From: JACKIC01 sp964543795
Lineage (GTDB): Bacteria; Planctomycetota; UBA1135; UBA2386
Length of the DNA: 64,000 nucleotides
Reading direction: 5' to 3'
Assembly (NCBI GenBank): GCA_964543795.1
Contig: CAZIZN010000013.1
Coordinates: forward strand, 62,001 to 126,000
Below, one piece after another: positions 46,778 to 55,166 of this stretch. The notes under the pieces are model-generated. The model was not told the DNA's origin and ran no database searches. It saw only the letters and a program-made list of their open reading frames with translations. The stretch's first letter is position 1; each line of letters begins with the position of its first letter. A program made the translations under genes and the position numbers.

Positions 46778-47692
46778 TCAGTCCCGCGTCGGCTCGCAGA
46801 CGAACAGGCAGCCCGCGTCGGGCTGTTGCACCAGCCGCTCGGGCGACAGGTGTTCGGCGGCGGTCGCCAGTACGAGCCGGCTGCCCGCGGCGCCCGGCAG
46901 CCACGCGGGACACGTCACCTGCGCCGCACCCGGCACGGCGATCGTCTCCCGCACCTCGCCCGTGCGCAGCGAGCAGCGCAGCGCGCGGCCCGCGTCGGCG
47001 GGCCCCGGGTCGAACATCGCGACCACGACCTCGTCGGCGCCGGGCACGAGCACCATGCCGTCGGGCACGGCGCGCTGATCGCGCAGGTCGATCGCGACCG
47101 TCGGGGCGGACGCGACGCCGCGTCGCGCGTCGAGTTCGCAGCGCGTCACGACGCGGCTCGGCGAGTCGATGTCGAACAGTTCCCAGCGGTCGCCGCCGAG
47201 CGGGCGCAGCACCTTGCCGTTGCTGCACAGCTGGCCCGTGCGCAGCCGGTGCAGCGTGCGGTCGCTGCGCCGCCAGAACCACAGCGACGCCTTCGGCTCG
47301 GCGAACGCCGTGTCCTTGGTGCCGAACACGACGCCGCCTTCGAACGGTTCGCCGTCGTTGACGATCGTGCCTTCGCAGTCGGCGTCGATGCCGCTCCCGA
47401 GCACGGTCCACGTGCCGCGCGCACCGTCGAACTCGCCGAGTTCGCGCTCCATGCCGATCAGGAACACGTCGTCGCGGTCGGTCTCGAGCGCGAAGCCGGG
47501 CCGGCCGGGCAGCTGCCAGGTGCGGTTGTCGCCGGTGGTCGGGTCGAACACGTGCAGGGCGCCGTGCGCCGCCGAAGGTCCACACTGGATCGTGATCCAG
47601 AGCAGCCGGCCGGAGCGCAGCGCGCGCGGGCCCTCGGGCAGGTAGCGGTACGGCGCCGCCGGGCGCAGCAGCACGCGGGCCGCGGGCGTCAT
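46778..47692 (-). CDS. SMP-30/gluconolactonase-like beta-propeller protein
   Basis: A 304-residue protein. The fold is suggested by SGRLLWITIQCGPSAAHGALHVFDPTTGDNRTWQLPGRPGFALE, then GTIVNDGEPFEGGVVFGTKD and a late VAMFDPGPADAGRALRCSLRTGE, typical of SMP-30 and gluconolactonase propellers. The metal ligands in SMP-30 (Glu, Asn, Asp) have plausible counterparts but are not certain. The ATG overlaps the stop of the radical SAM gene (ATGA), so it is translationally coupled. Substrate unknown; a lactonase or a structural propeller are both possible. Confidence 0.75.
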   Translation of the reverse strand: MTPAARVLLRPAAPYRYLPEGPRALRSGRLLWITIQCGPSAAHGALHVFDPTTGDNRTWQLPGRPGFALETDRDDVFLIGMERELGEFDGARGTWTVLGSGIDADCEGTIVNDGEPFEGGVVFGTKDTAFAEPKASLWFWRRSDRTLHRLRTGQLCSNGKVLRPLGGDRWELFDIDSPSRVVTRCELDARRGVASAPTVAIDLRDQRAVPDGMVLVPGADEVVVAMFDPGPADAGRALRCSLRTGEVRETIAVPGAAQVTCPAWLPGAAGSRLVLATAAEHLSPERLVQQPDAGCLFVCEPTRD

Positions 47693-48834
47693 CCGCTCGA
47701 CGGCGACGGCGACGGGTTCGGCGTGGACCGCGCGGCCTGCACGGTCGGCGCGGGCTTCAGCTTGACGTACTCGCGCGCGATCTTCGGGATCATGCGCGGG
47801 TTGAACAGCGTGTTCGTCATCATGAAGCACTCGTGCGTGCAGTGGCACTTCCACGCCTTGATGTCGGCGAGGATCTGTCTGGCCTGCGCGGTCTCGAGGA
47901 CCTTCGTCACGTCGTAGCCGTGGTCCTTGACGTTGCCGAAGTGCATCGAGAACTCCTCGCACGGGTGCAGGTCGCCGTTGGCGGCGAGCACGAGGTTCAG
48001 CGTGCCGGCGTAGCAGTTCGACAGCCGCTTGTCCTGCTGTGCCGTGTCGAAGATCAGCTGGCGCTGCACGATGTCCTGCGCGGCCTTCCACTTGCCGCCC
48101 GGGAACCGATAGACCGGCAGCTTGCCGTTCTTGACGCGGTCCTCGAGCTTGAGCACGGCGGCCTTGTACTTCTCGAGCTGCACGTTCTTGAGCTCGGGGC
48201 TCGGCATGTCGCCGCGCGCCAGCGAGACCGTGTGCGTGGTGATCTTGGGCATCGTCTCGGCGACGGTGTCGATGAAGCCGTCGACGAGGTCCTGGTTCTC
48301 CGCGCACAGCACGGTGTTGACGCCGAGGTCGAAGTTCTCGAACTCCTCGAGCAGCGGGGCGAGACCCTCGTAGGTCTTCATCGCCTTGTCGTAGCAGCCC
48401 TTCACGACGCGCATCCTGTCGTGGTAGTCGGGCGGGCCGTCGAGCGAGATCTTGCACACCAGACGGCTGTCGGGGCACGACCGGCAGAGCCGCCGCATCG
48501 TGGCGACGATCTTCTCGGTCATGATGCCGTTGGTCGGGAACAGCATCACGACGGGCTTGTTCTTGCGATAGAACGTCTCGACGATCTCGGCGAAGTCCTT
48601 GCGCACGAAGATCTCGCCGCCCGAGAACGCGAGCCACAGGAGGTTCGGCAGCGAGTCGGCGACCTTCTCGATCTCGGGCAGGGTCAGTTCGCCCGGGGCG
48701 GGGCCGTCCTCGCGCCAGATGTAGAAGCAGAACGGGCAGGCCGCGTTGCAGATCTTCGTGACGAAGAACGTCACGTGCACGGGCTTGCGCTTCCAGAAGA
48801 TCGAGTCGACGTGGCGCAGGGGTGAGAACGGCAT
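47689..48834 (-). CDS. Radical SAM/SPASM-type protein
   Basis: A 381-residue enzyme. The radical SAM motif is CNAACPFC (CxxxCxxC) near residue 30, followed by WLAFSGGEIFVRKDF (SAM-binding GGE) and CKISLDGPPDYHD. The C-terminal part has a Cys cluster (LSNCYAGTLN, LHPCEEFS, CHCTHECFMM) fitting a SPASM domain with auxiliary iron-sulfur clusters. The family modifies peptides, sugars or lipid precursors. The start overlaps the upstream glycosyltransferase stop by one base (TGATG), so both are coupled. Context with a GT2 enzyme suggests surface-polysaccharide or lipid tailoring. Confidence 0.88.
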   Translation of the reverse strand: MPFSPLRHVDSIFWKRKPVHVTFFVTKICNAACPFCFYIWREDGPAPGELTLPEIEKVADSLPNLLWLAFSGGEIFVRKDFAEIVETFYRKNKPVVMLFPTNGIMTEKIVATMRRLCRSCPDSRLVCKISLDGPPDYHDRMRVVKGCYDKAMKTYEGLAPLLEEFENFDLGVNTVLCAENQDLVDGFIDTVAETMPKITTHTVSLARGDMPSPELKNVQLEKYKAAVLKLEDRVKNGKLPVYRFPGGKWKAAQDIVQRQLIFDTAQQDKRLSNCYAGTLNLVLAANGDLHPCEEFSMHFGNVKDHGYDVTKVLETAQARQILADIKAWKCHCTHECFMMTNTLFNPRMIPKIAREYVKLKPAPTVQAARSTPNPSPSPSSG

Positions 48835-49823
48835 CAGAGCACTCCCTTGCGTGGGTATTCGAGGACGCCGACCAGCGCACCCAGGCCGACCGGGAGCGGA
48901 TAGACGACGAAGAAGTAGACCATGGCGGGCACCAGCAGGGACACCCCGCCGGCCCGGAAGTAGGCCCGGAGCAGGCCGAAACAAACCGTCAGGGTTGCGG
49001 CCCAGAGGATCGGCAAGGGCCACAGCCATGCCGTCGATCCGGTCGCGAGCCACGCCGCCGCCAGCAGGATCGACGCGCCGAGCGTGGCCGTGGCGGCCTT
49101 GAGTTCGAACGAGGCGGTGCCGGAGTCGGTGAACACGTCCTTGTTGTGCAGCGAGTACCGCGACCAGAAGCGGGACTTCTTGAACGCGTTGCGCAGCGAG
49201 CGCCAGAGGGTGAAGTGGAAGACGTGCTGCACGAGGATGCTCGCGTCCATGACGAGCCGATGGCCGGTGCGCCGCAGCCGGTGGGCGTACTCGACGTCCT
49301 CGATGATCGGCATGAAACGCTCGGGGAAGCCGCCGGTGGCAAGGAAGGTGTCCTTGCGCATCACCAGCGCGTGCGAGGCGATGTAGTCGGGGCGGTCGGG
49401 ATACTTCGTCTCGCTGTGGTGGATGAACGCCGACTGGAACCGGCCGAAGAAGTTCTCGCGCGGCGCGGCGAGGGTGTACGTGCCGCCGACGACGAGCTTG
49501 GGGTCCGCGCCGCGCATCGCCTTGGCGGCGTTGGCGACGGCGTCGGGTTCGAGCAGGCAGTCGGCGTCGATGAAGAACAGGATCTCGCCCTGCGCGGCCG
49601 CGGCGCCGGCGTTGCGCGCGCCGGCGGCGCCGCGGTGGGTGAGGCGCAGCTGCCGCACGCGCGGGAAGCGGTCGACGATCTCGGCGGTGTCGTCGGTCGA
49701 GCCGTCGTTGGCGACCACCACTTCGAAGTCCGAGAAGCGCTGGGCCATCGCCGCCTCGAGGCACGCGCCGATCGTGGTCCGGCCGTTCATGACCGGAATG
49801 ACAACGGAGATCAGCGGTGGCAT
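48834..49823 (-). CDS. Membrane-associated GT2 family glycosyltransferase
   Basis: A 329-residue inverting GT-A enzyme: ISVVIPVMNGRTTIGACLEA, VVVANDGSTDDTAEIV, ILFFIDADCLLEPDAV (DxD-type) and ED in MPIIEDVEYAHRL. The last 90 residues hold two to three membrane segments (ATLGASILLAAAWLAT, LPILWAATLTVCFGLL, VPAMVYFFVVYPLPVGLGALVG), so the enzyme sits at the inner membrane. It starts a coupled gene set with the radical SAM and propeller proteins. The upstream open frame is not needed. It is divergent from rnhA. Confidence 0.93.
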   Translation of the reverse strand: MPPLISVVIPVMNGRTTIGACLEAAMAQRFSDFEVVVANDGSTDDTAEIVDRFPRVRQLRLTHRGAAGARNAGAAAAQGEILFFIDADCLLEPDAVANAAKAMRGADPKLVVGGTYTLAAPRENFFGRFQSAFIHHSETKYPDRPDYIASHALVMRKDTFLATGGFPERFMPIIEDVEYAHRLRRTGHRLVMDASILVQHVFHFTLWRSLRNAFKKSRFWSRYSLHNKDVFTDSGTASFELKAATATLGASILLAAAWLATGSTAWLWPLPILWAATLTVCFGLLRAYFRAGGVSLLVPAMVYFFVVYPLPVGLGALVGVLEYPRKGVL

Positions 49824-49999
49824 CGAGAGGACGGCGGAACGGCGCGGAGACGTTACGGAGGAGCCTATCCCATGCAAGGAAGGGCGGCGTTCCGCGGCGC
49901 GCGGGGGCGCAGAAGCGCCGGTGCCACGGGCGCGCTCGCGGTCCCATCGGGGGAAGAGCGGCGTTGTGGGCCGCGCACGCAGCGGCTACACCGCGGGCG

Positions 50000-50476
50000 A
50001 TGTCCGGCAAGCAGCGCGTGGTGATCTACAGCGACGGGGCGTGCCTCGGCAACCCGGGCCCCGGCGGCTACGGCACGGTGCTGCTCGCGGGACCGCACCG
50101 GAAGGAACTGTCGGCGGGCTTCCGGCTGACGACGAACAACCGCATGGAGTTGCTCGGCGCGATCGTCGGTCTCGAGGCGCTCAAGCGGCCGTGCGAGGTG
50201 ACGCTGTGGTCGGACTCGCAGTACCTGATCCACGCCCTGACGAAGGGCTGGCTCGCGGGCTGGCAGAAGAAGGGCTGGCGCACGAAGGACAAGAAGCCGG
50301 TCAAGAACCAGGATCTCTGGCAGCGGCTGCTCGCGGCGATCGACGGGCACGTGATCGAGTGGCGCTGGGTGAGGGGGCACACGGGCGACGTCGAGAACGA
50401 GCGTTGCGACGAGCTTGCGGTCGCGGCGGCGAGCGGCGGGGGGCTGCGCGAGGACGAGGGCTACGTGGCGGGGTGA
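50000..50476 (+). CDS. rnhA: Ribonuclease HI
   Basis: The 158-residue protein degrades RNA in RNA-DNA hybrids. All catalytic acids are visible: YSDGACLGNPGPGGYG (Asp), NNRMELLGAI (Glu), LWSDSQYLI (Asp) and GHTGDVENERCDELA (His and Asp). The ATG follows CTACACCGCGGGCG with no Shine-Dalgarno site, so a leaderless transcript is possible. An RNase HII-like gene lies 1.6 kb away on the other side of a low-GC lipoprotein gene. Confidence 0.96.
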   Translation: MSGKQRVVIYSDGACLGNPGPGGYGTVLLAGPHRKELSAGFRLTTNNRMELLGAIVGLEALKRPCEVTLWSDSQYLIHALTKGWLAGWQKKGWRTKDKKPVKNQDLWQRLLAAIDGHVIEWRWVRGHTGDVENERCDELAVAAASGGGLREDEGYVAG

Positions 50477-50818
50477 GTGGGAGAGGTCGGGCGTCGCGAG
50501 GTGGTTGCGGGGGCTGTGGGCTGGTCGGCGGGTGGGCGAGGGGGCGAGGGTGGGGGGATTGACGGTCGGGGCACGGTGCCGTGGCATGGGACGGTGGCGG
50601 GTGCCGCGCCGTGGGCGCGTTGTCCGCAGGCCGCAAGTGACCAAGGTGTGCCGCCCTCACGGAGGTTCGTAGCTGATGTTTCGAAGCGATCGGGCAGGAG
50701 TGTAGTGGGCCACGACCATGTTGGGCGATTGGATGGCGGCGCGCTGTGTGCGGCTACTGGGCTACTCCCCAAGCAGGGGTGGGCCGGGCCCGGTCCGCAT
50801 GCGATTGGGAGGCATGTG
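50477..50818. other. G-rich stretch and leader before the orphan lipoprotein
   Basis: The first 110 bases are extremely G-rich on the plus strand. At 50530-50557, GGG T GGG CGA GGGGG CGA GGG T GGGGGG matches a G-quadruplex pattern with short loops. Further right the base composition falls and a GGGAGG ribosome binding site (50807-50812) leads into the next gene. No gene is seen. An open frame runs through but has no signatures. Confidence 0.5.
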
Positions 50819-52000
50819 ATGTCAGTGTTCGCAAAGAAGGCGCGAGGATGTCGCATGACCAGGTGGGCGCTGGTGGGGATGACTGTTGCTGGATCGGCTG
50901 CATGTCAAGAAGCAGTGACGGTTGGTCCAAAGGAGCTGCTGCGCGTTGGGTCGATCGCCGATGTGTATTGGGAAGACCTAAGCAATGGGCGGTCGAGCGA
51001 CATTGCGATAGACACCCATGTGGCCTGCGATGGCATTGTGCATGCGATGATGGACTGCATGTGGCACTTGCACGAGCGGTTCGTGCACGATGTGATGACC
51101 AAGACGGCGCTGCCCGAGGCTGAAGAGGGGTTGGTTCGGGAGGCTGTGGGGAAGGCGAAGGGCGATCCTGATGGCCTGCTCTTGCTGCAGTACGGCATTG
51201 GATACGAGGGCTGCTGGCCTAGAAACTGGATGGCCCAACGAGCGGCCACCGAGGAGTTTGTGATTCGCTACGCGCACAGGAACTCAGCCAAGGGCAACGA
51301 TGCAGGTGAGCGTTGGAGGCAGTATATGATTGCCATGTGGGGGACGGGGAGCGATGCTTCCTTGGGATTGCGGCCGAAGACCAGGGAGGCTGCTGGCGGA
51401 GAGGTGCTCCTCCATCATGCATTGTTGTCTGAGGATGGCGTGGGATGCCTACCGGACATCCTTCGGGCTGCGGCCATCATCGGTCCCGAGGATGTATTGT
51501 TTGCTGCATTGAGCAGAAGGCTGCGCGACTGGCCCGATTACATGCCATCGGATGGGTGGATGCCACTGAGTATCACGAGTGGGGAATTGGCGCAGAGGCA
51601 AGATCTGACAGTTGGTGTTGCTGGAACCCGCGAGGCCTGGAGTGCGGCGCTCAGGGCTGCGCGTACTGTAGCATCGACGATGGAAGGAATGGGCGTGCGC
51701 CTCGTGGAGGCGCAGCCAGGAGCAAGTATCCGCAGTATTGACGAGCGGCTGGTAAGGTTCCGGCGGTACAATCGGAATGACATCGAGACGATCGCAGAGG
51801 GATGTTGGGAGGCTGTTCAAGCACTGGAGAAGCAAAAAGGTGTCGCTGTGACCGAGCAGGCTAGGCAGAAGCTGATAGCGATGGTGATAGCCTCCGCACG
51901 ACTCAGTGACAGTCGTCGTCGCACACCAGACACGATGGTCCGAGAGCGACGCATCGCGTTCGCGGGTGTGTCGGCGACCGCCTACGAATGGGCACGATGA
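50819..52000 (+). CDS. Orphan lipoprotein of atypical base composition
   Basis: A 393-residue product starting MSVFAKKARGCRMTRWALVGMTVAGSAAC: a charged n-region, a hydrophobic core and a lipobox-like AGSAAC. GGGAGG stands six bases before this ATG, deciding it over an internal ATG 12 codons later. The rest is mainly helical, with several Trp and Cys residues, and matches no family I know. The coding DNA is visibly less GC-rich than every other gene here and uses A/T-ending codons often, which suggests acquisition or unusual constraint. It lies between rnhA and the RNase HII gene, with which it shares no obvious function. Confidence 0.7.
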   Translation: MSVFAKKARGCRMTRWALVGMTVAGSAACQEAVTVGPKELLRVGSIADVYWEDLSNGRSSDIAIDTHVACDGIVHAMMDCMWHLHERFVHDVMTKTALPEAEEGLVREAVGKAKGDPDGLLLLQYGIGYEGCWPRNWMAQRAATEEFVIRYAHRNSAKGNDAGERWRQYMIAMWGTGSDASLGLRPKTREAAGGEVLLHHALLSEDGVGCLPDILRAAAIIGPEDVLFAALSRRLRDWPDYMPSDGWMPLSITSGELAQRQDLTVGVAGTREAWSAALRAARTVASTMEGMGVRLVEAQPGASIRSIDERLVRFRRYNRNDIETIAEGCWEAVQALEKQKGVAVTEQARQKLIAMVIASARLSDSRRRTPDTMVRERRIAFAGVSATAYEWAR

Positions 52001-52061
52001 AGGTGCGCGCTGTCCGGCGTGGTGCTTGTAGACCAAGACTGTGGGCTCTCCTGATGTTCCT

Positions 52062-52075
52062 CTGGGGCGCCCCAG
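52062..52075. terminator. Palindromic GC hairpin between convergent genes
   Basis: CTGGGGCGCCCCAG is a perfect 14-bp palindrome lying between the orphan lipoprotein stop and the convergent RNase HII stop. It could act as a terminator in both directions, although its potential loop is only four bases. Confidence 0.35.
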
Positions 52076-52084
52076 CCACCCGAC

Positions 52085-53047
52085 CTACCGCACCCTGACC
52101 AGCCGCTGCGTCGGCACCCCGAGCCCCGGCAGGTGCGGCGTCAGTTCCTCCAGGAACCGATGCCCGTCCACGTAGTACCCCGCCGTCGGCGACAGCCCCG
52201 GCACCCGCGCGCAGAACCACGCATTGAGCGCTTCGACCATCAGTTCGCGCAGGTACTTCGCGAAGCAACTCGCCAGCGCGGTCGGGAACGCGCGCTCTTC
52301 GCCCTTCTCCGCGAACGTGACCGCGACGACCCCGTCGCGCCGGTGCAGCCGGTACACCGACACCGCCGGCTCCTCCTGCACCGTCTCCACGCGCACTCCC
52401 GGACAGAGCCGCCGCAGGTCGTGCGCGTAGTGCATTCGCCCGCCGCAGCGGTCGGCGACGAGGTGCGCCGCCTCGCCTTCGGCCGTCGCCGGCACCTTGC
52501 CGAGCAGCCGCGCGATCACCTCGCTGTAGGCCGCGAAGTGCGCGCGGCTCTTGTTGTCGGTGTCGGCGATGAGCCCGTTCCATTCCTCGACGTCGACGGG
52601 CCGCACCGCCACGTCGAGCAGCGCGAGCTCCGAATTGCGCAGCGCCCGCGCCACCAGCTCGGCCTGCAGCGCGATCCAGTCGCGGTCGGCGATCCGCGGC
52701 AGCGACAGCGACAGGTCCTCGTACCAGGGACACCGGCGCAGCAGCGCCAGGTCCGCGCCCAGCTCGGCGAGCCAGTCGCCGAGCGTCGTGGGCGTGCCGC
52801 CGCGCCACGCCGTCCAGAACACCAGCGCCGTCTCCTCGAGCCGCAGCGCCCCGTGCGGCCCCTGGTTGACCTTCTTGCTGTCCGCGACGCGCACCTTGCC
52901 CTTCTCGTGCTTCTTGCGGCTCACGTGCCGCTGCAGGAGCCGCCACGGATCGGCGCCGCCGGGGCCCTGCATCGCCACCCCCGCGACCACGAGCGGACCG
53001 AGGATCGGCCCGAGGCCTGCTTCGTCGACGCCGGCGAGCGTGTTCAT
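52085..53047 (-). CDS. rnhB: Ribonuclease HII-like protein, enlarged
   Basis: The 320-residue protein opens with the RNase H type 2 signature GVDEAGLGPILGPLVVAGVA (catalytic Asp-Glu) and later DSKKVNQGP, IADTDNKSRAHF and DRCGGRMHYA with further acids. It is much longer than typical RNase HII (about 200 residues): the middle contains extra segments and the C-terminal region (LVEALNAWFCARVPGLSPTAGYYVDGHRF) is unfamiliar. It would remove ribonucleotides from DNA or hydrolyse hybrids. Its assignment to HII rather than HIII is by the N-terminal signature; no TBP-like N-terminal domain of HIII is seen. Confidence 0.85.
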   Translation of the reverse strand: MNTLAGVDEAGLGPILGPLVVAGVAMQGPGGADPWRLLQRHVSRKKHEKGKVRVADSKKVNQGPHGALRLEETALVFWTAWRGGTPTTLGDWLAELGADLALLRRCPWYEDLSLSLPRIADRDWIALQAELVARALRNSELALLDVAVRPVDVEEWNGLIADTDNKSRAHFAAYSEVIARLLGKVPATAEGEAAHLVADRCGGRMHYAHDLRRLCPGVRVETVQEEPAVSVYRLHRRDGVVAVTFAEKGEERAFPTALASCFAKYLRELMVEALNAWFCARVPGLSPTAGYYVDGHRFLEELTPHLPGLGVPTQRLVRVR

Positions 53048-53176
53048 CGGGGCCTCACCAGACCGCGGCGCGGGCGCTGGCGCAAGTCGGAGCCCGAACG
53101 GCCGCTGGCATCGGGGCTTGCCAGCCCGGCGCGGTTGGCGGAGCCGGCCGGCCGATAGAGCCGGCCGAGGAACCCC

Positions 53177-53602
53177 ATGGAAGTGCTACTCGTCGAGAAG
53201 AACCCGCTCGTCCGCGACCTCGTCAAGGTGGGGCTGCAGCAGTTCCCCGAGTTCCAGGTCACCGTCGGCGTCGGCTATGCCGGCATCAACGAGATGCGCA
53301 GCAAGCACTTCGACTGCGTCTTCCTCGGCGTCGAGCCGAAGGAGAAGGACACCGTCAAGCTGCTGCACCACCTGCGGTCGTTCGACACCACGACCGAGCT
53401 GTTCGTCATGACGGGCGCGCAGAACGTGCGCGACATGGCCGTCGACAAGGCGAAGTACAACGTGCACACGTTCCTGCAGACGCCGATCGAGGTGAAGGAG
53501 TTCTTCGGCCTCTTGGGCCGGTTCCTCGAGCGACGCACCGAACGGCAGAGCTCGTCCTTGCGCAAGGGCGGCAAGGGCCGCGCCGAGCACGCCCGTCGCT
53601 GA
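53177..53602 (+). CDS. Stand-alone receiver-like protein without phospho-acceptor Asp
   Basis: A 141-residue CheY-fold protein: EVLLVEKNPLVRDLVKVGL, then FDCVFLGVEPKEKD, where the standard acceptor Asp is G51, then ELFVMTGAQNVRDM (Thr) and TFLQTPIEVKEFF in place of the KP loop. The acidic pocket (DD in true receivers) is VEK here. It should not be phosphorylated in the normal manner; a protein-interaction role is inferred. The charged tail (ERQSSSLRKGGKGRAEHARR) is basic. GAGGAA precedes the ATG. It is 87 bases ahead of the Pus10-like gene on the same strand. Confidence 0.85.
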   Translation: MEVLLVEKNPLVRDLVKVGLQQFPEFQVTVGVGYAGINEMRSKHFDCVFLGVEPKEKDTVKLLHHLRSFDTTTELFVMTGAQNVRDMAVDKAKYNVHTFLQTPIEVKEFFGLLGRFLERRTERQSSSLRKGGKGRAEHARR

Positions 53603-53689
53603 GTGCGGACCCGGTCGCGGCGGGCCGGCCGCCCGCGATGGCACGGCGCGCGCTTGCAGCGGCGCCTCTCGGGCGGTTCGCTGTCGCCG

Positions 53690-54529
53690 ATGTCCGTCGA
53701 GCGTCCCGCCGGCGCCCCGAGCGCCCCGCGCAGCAACCTCTGGCTCGAGTCGCGCTACCGCAAGCTGCGGCGCGGCCTGCCGCAGACCGTCTTCTTCTGC
53801 CCGCGCTGCAAGGGCGACCGCCATCGGCGCAAGGACTGCCCCCAGTGCGAAGGCTTCGGCAAGCTCACGCGCGAATCGGTGCAGGAACTGATCGCGCGTC
53901 GGGTCCTGCCGACCATGCAGGCCAAGGAGGGCCGCTTCCACGGCGCTGGCCGCGAGGACGTCGACGTGCTGATGCTGGGCCGCGGCCGCCCGTTCGTCTT
54001 CGAGGTGCGAGGCGCGCGCAACCCCAACGTCGATCTCGAGGCGCTGCGGCAGGAGATCGTCGCGCGCGCCGAAGGCGCCATCGAACTGGCGCCGTTCGTG
54101 CGCGTCGACAAGAAGCGCGTCGTCTACTGGAAGGAGACGCACTTCGACAAGATCTACCGCGCCGAGGTGGCGCTCGACGGTCCGGTCGCGCCCGAACGGC
54201 TGGCACAGGTCGCGGCGTTCGACGGCCGCATCGTGCAGCGCACGCCGCAGCGCGTGTCGCACCGCCGCGCCGATCTCGACCGCGAACGGCAGGTCAGGGT
54301 GCTGTCGCTGCAGCCGCGCGACGGTGGTGGACTCGACCTGCGCGTGCTGTGCCAGCACGGCACCTACGTGAAGGAGTGGATCTCGGGCGACAGCGAACGT
54401 ACGTCGCCCTCGCTCGCCGACCTGCTCGGCGTGCCGTGCCGCTGTGCGGTGCTCGACGTCGAGGAGATCCTGACCGACGACATCGAAGGTCCGCGACTGA
54501 GTCCGCGCGAGGAGCCCGCGCGCACCTAG
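53690..54529 (+). CDS. Pus10-like tRNA pseudouridine synthase
   Basis: This 279-residue protein shows the Pus10 signature in the right order: a zinc-ribbon-like CPRCKGDRHRRKDCPQCEG (C37, C40, C50, C53), then GAGREDVDVLMLGRGRPFVFEV, the catalytic segment in which the Asp of GRED (D90) corresponds to the Asp of TruA's GRTD. RTPQRVSHRRADL follows, and then GTYVKEWISGDSERTSPSL near the end. Pus10 makes pseudouridine 54/55 in archaeal tRNA and is also found in most eukaryotes. Bacteria normally use TruB for position 55. The protein is shorter than archaeal Pus10 (about 400 residues), with most of the N-terminal THUMP-containing part missing. The pairing with a receiver-like and a DUF4279 gene is unusual. 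Confidence 0.82.
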   Translation: MSVERPAGAPSAPRSNLWLESRYRKLRRGLPQTVFFCPRCKGDRHRRKDCPQCEGFGKLTRESVQELIARRVLPTMQAKEGRFHGAGREDVDVLMLGRGRPFVFEVRGARNPNVDLEALRQEIVARAEGAIELAPFVRVDKKRVVYWKETHFDKIYRAEVALDGPVAPERLAQVAAFDGRIVQRTPQRVSHRRADLDRERQVRVLSLQPRDGGGLDLRVLCQHGTYVKEWISGDSERTSPSLADLLGVPCRCAVLDVEEILTDDIEGPRLSPREEPART

Positions 54530-54533
54530 CCGC

Positions 54534-55166
54534 GTGTCGCCGCTGCCGCCACCACCGGGCCTGCCGCTGCTGCGCCTGCGCGCGCATGCGCACGACCTCG
54601 TGCGGCAGCTGCTCCTGCGCGCGCCGGAGTGGGGGCACGCCGGACCGGCGCAGCAGCAGGTCGACGGCGAACGCGCGGTGTCCTGCTACCGGCAGCGGGC
54701 CGACTCGTTCTTCCTGCAGGTGCATTGGCGCTGGAGCGACGAAGGCTGGCGCGAGCGCGACGTGACCATCGTGCCCGGTGCCGTGGCCGCGCTGCGGCTC
54801 GTGCTCGGCGACGTCGATCCGGCGCAGATCACGCGGCTGCTCGGCATCGCGCCGACGCGTGCGTTCGGCAAGGGGGAGACGGGGCCGCACGCGGCGCGCT
54901 TCCGCGACGAGGGGCTCTGGATCCACGAAGTGCTGCCGCACGCGTTCCTGTATCCCGAGGAGAAGGTCGCCGAACTGCTGGCGCTGCTCGACGGCCGGCC
55001 CGGCTGGCGCGAGGTGTTGCGCCTGCCGGCCGTCGCCTGGGCCGGCGTGACGCTGCACCTGCGCGGTTGTCGCGAACAGCGGGGTTCGTTCGGCGCCGAC
55101 ACGGCGATGGTCGAGAACCTCGCGCGGCTCGGCCTGCAGTTCGACCTCGAGTGGAGCGTCGACTAG
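54534..55166 (+). CDS. DUF4279 domain protein
   Basis: A 210-residue protein starting at GTG, four bases after the Pus10-like gene. ITRLLGIAPTRAFGKGE, GLWIHEVLP and LPAVAWAGVTLHLRGCREQRG match DUF4279, a small domain also found among immunity-like proteins but without an assigned function. The first 60 residues are not part of that domain. Its stop overlaps the convergent GT2 gene's stop by four bases. The close spacing with the Pus10-like gene implies co-translation. Confidence 0.75.
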   Translation: MSPLPPPPGLPLLRLRAHAHDLVRQLLLRAPEWGHAGPAQQQVDGERAVSCYRQRADSFFLQVHWRWSDEGWRERDVTIVPGAVAALRLVLGDVDPAQITRLLGIAPTRAFGKGETGPHAARFRDEGLWIHEVLPHAFLYPEEKVAELLALLDGRPGWREVLRLPAVAWAGVTLHLRGCREQRGSFGADTAMVENLARLGLQFDLEWSVD

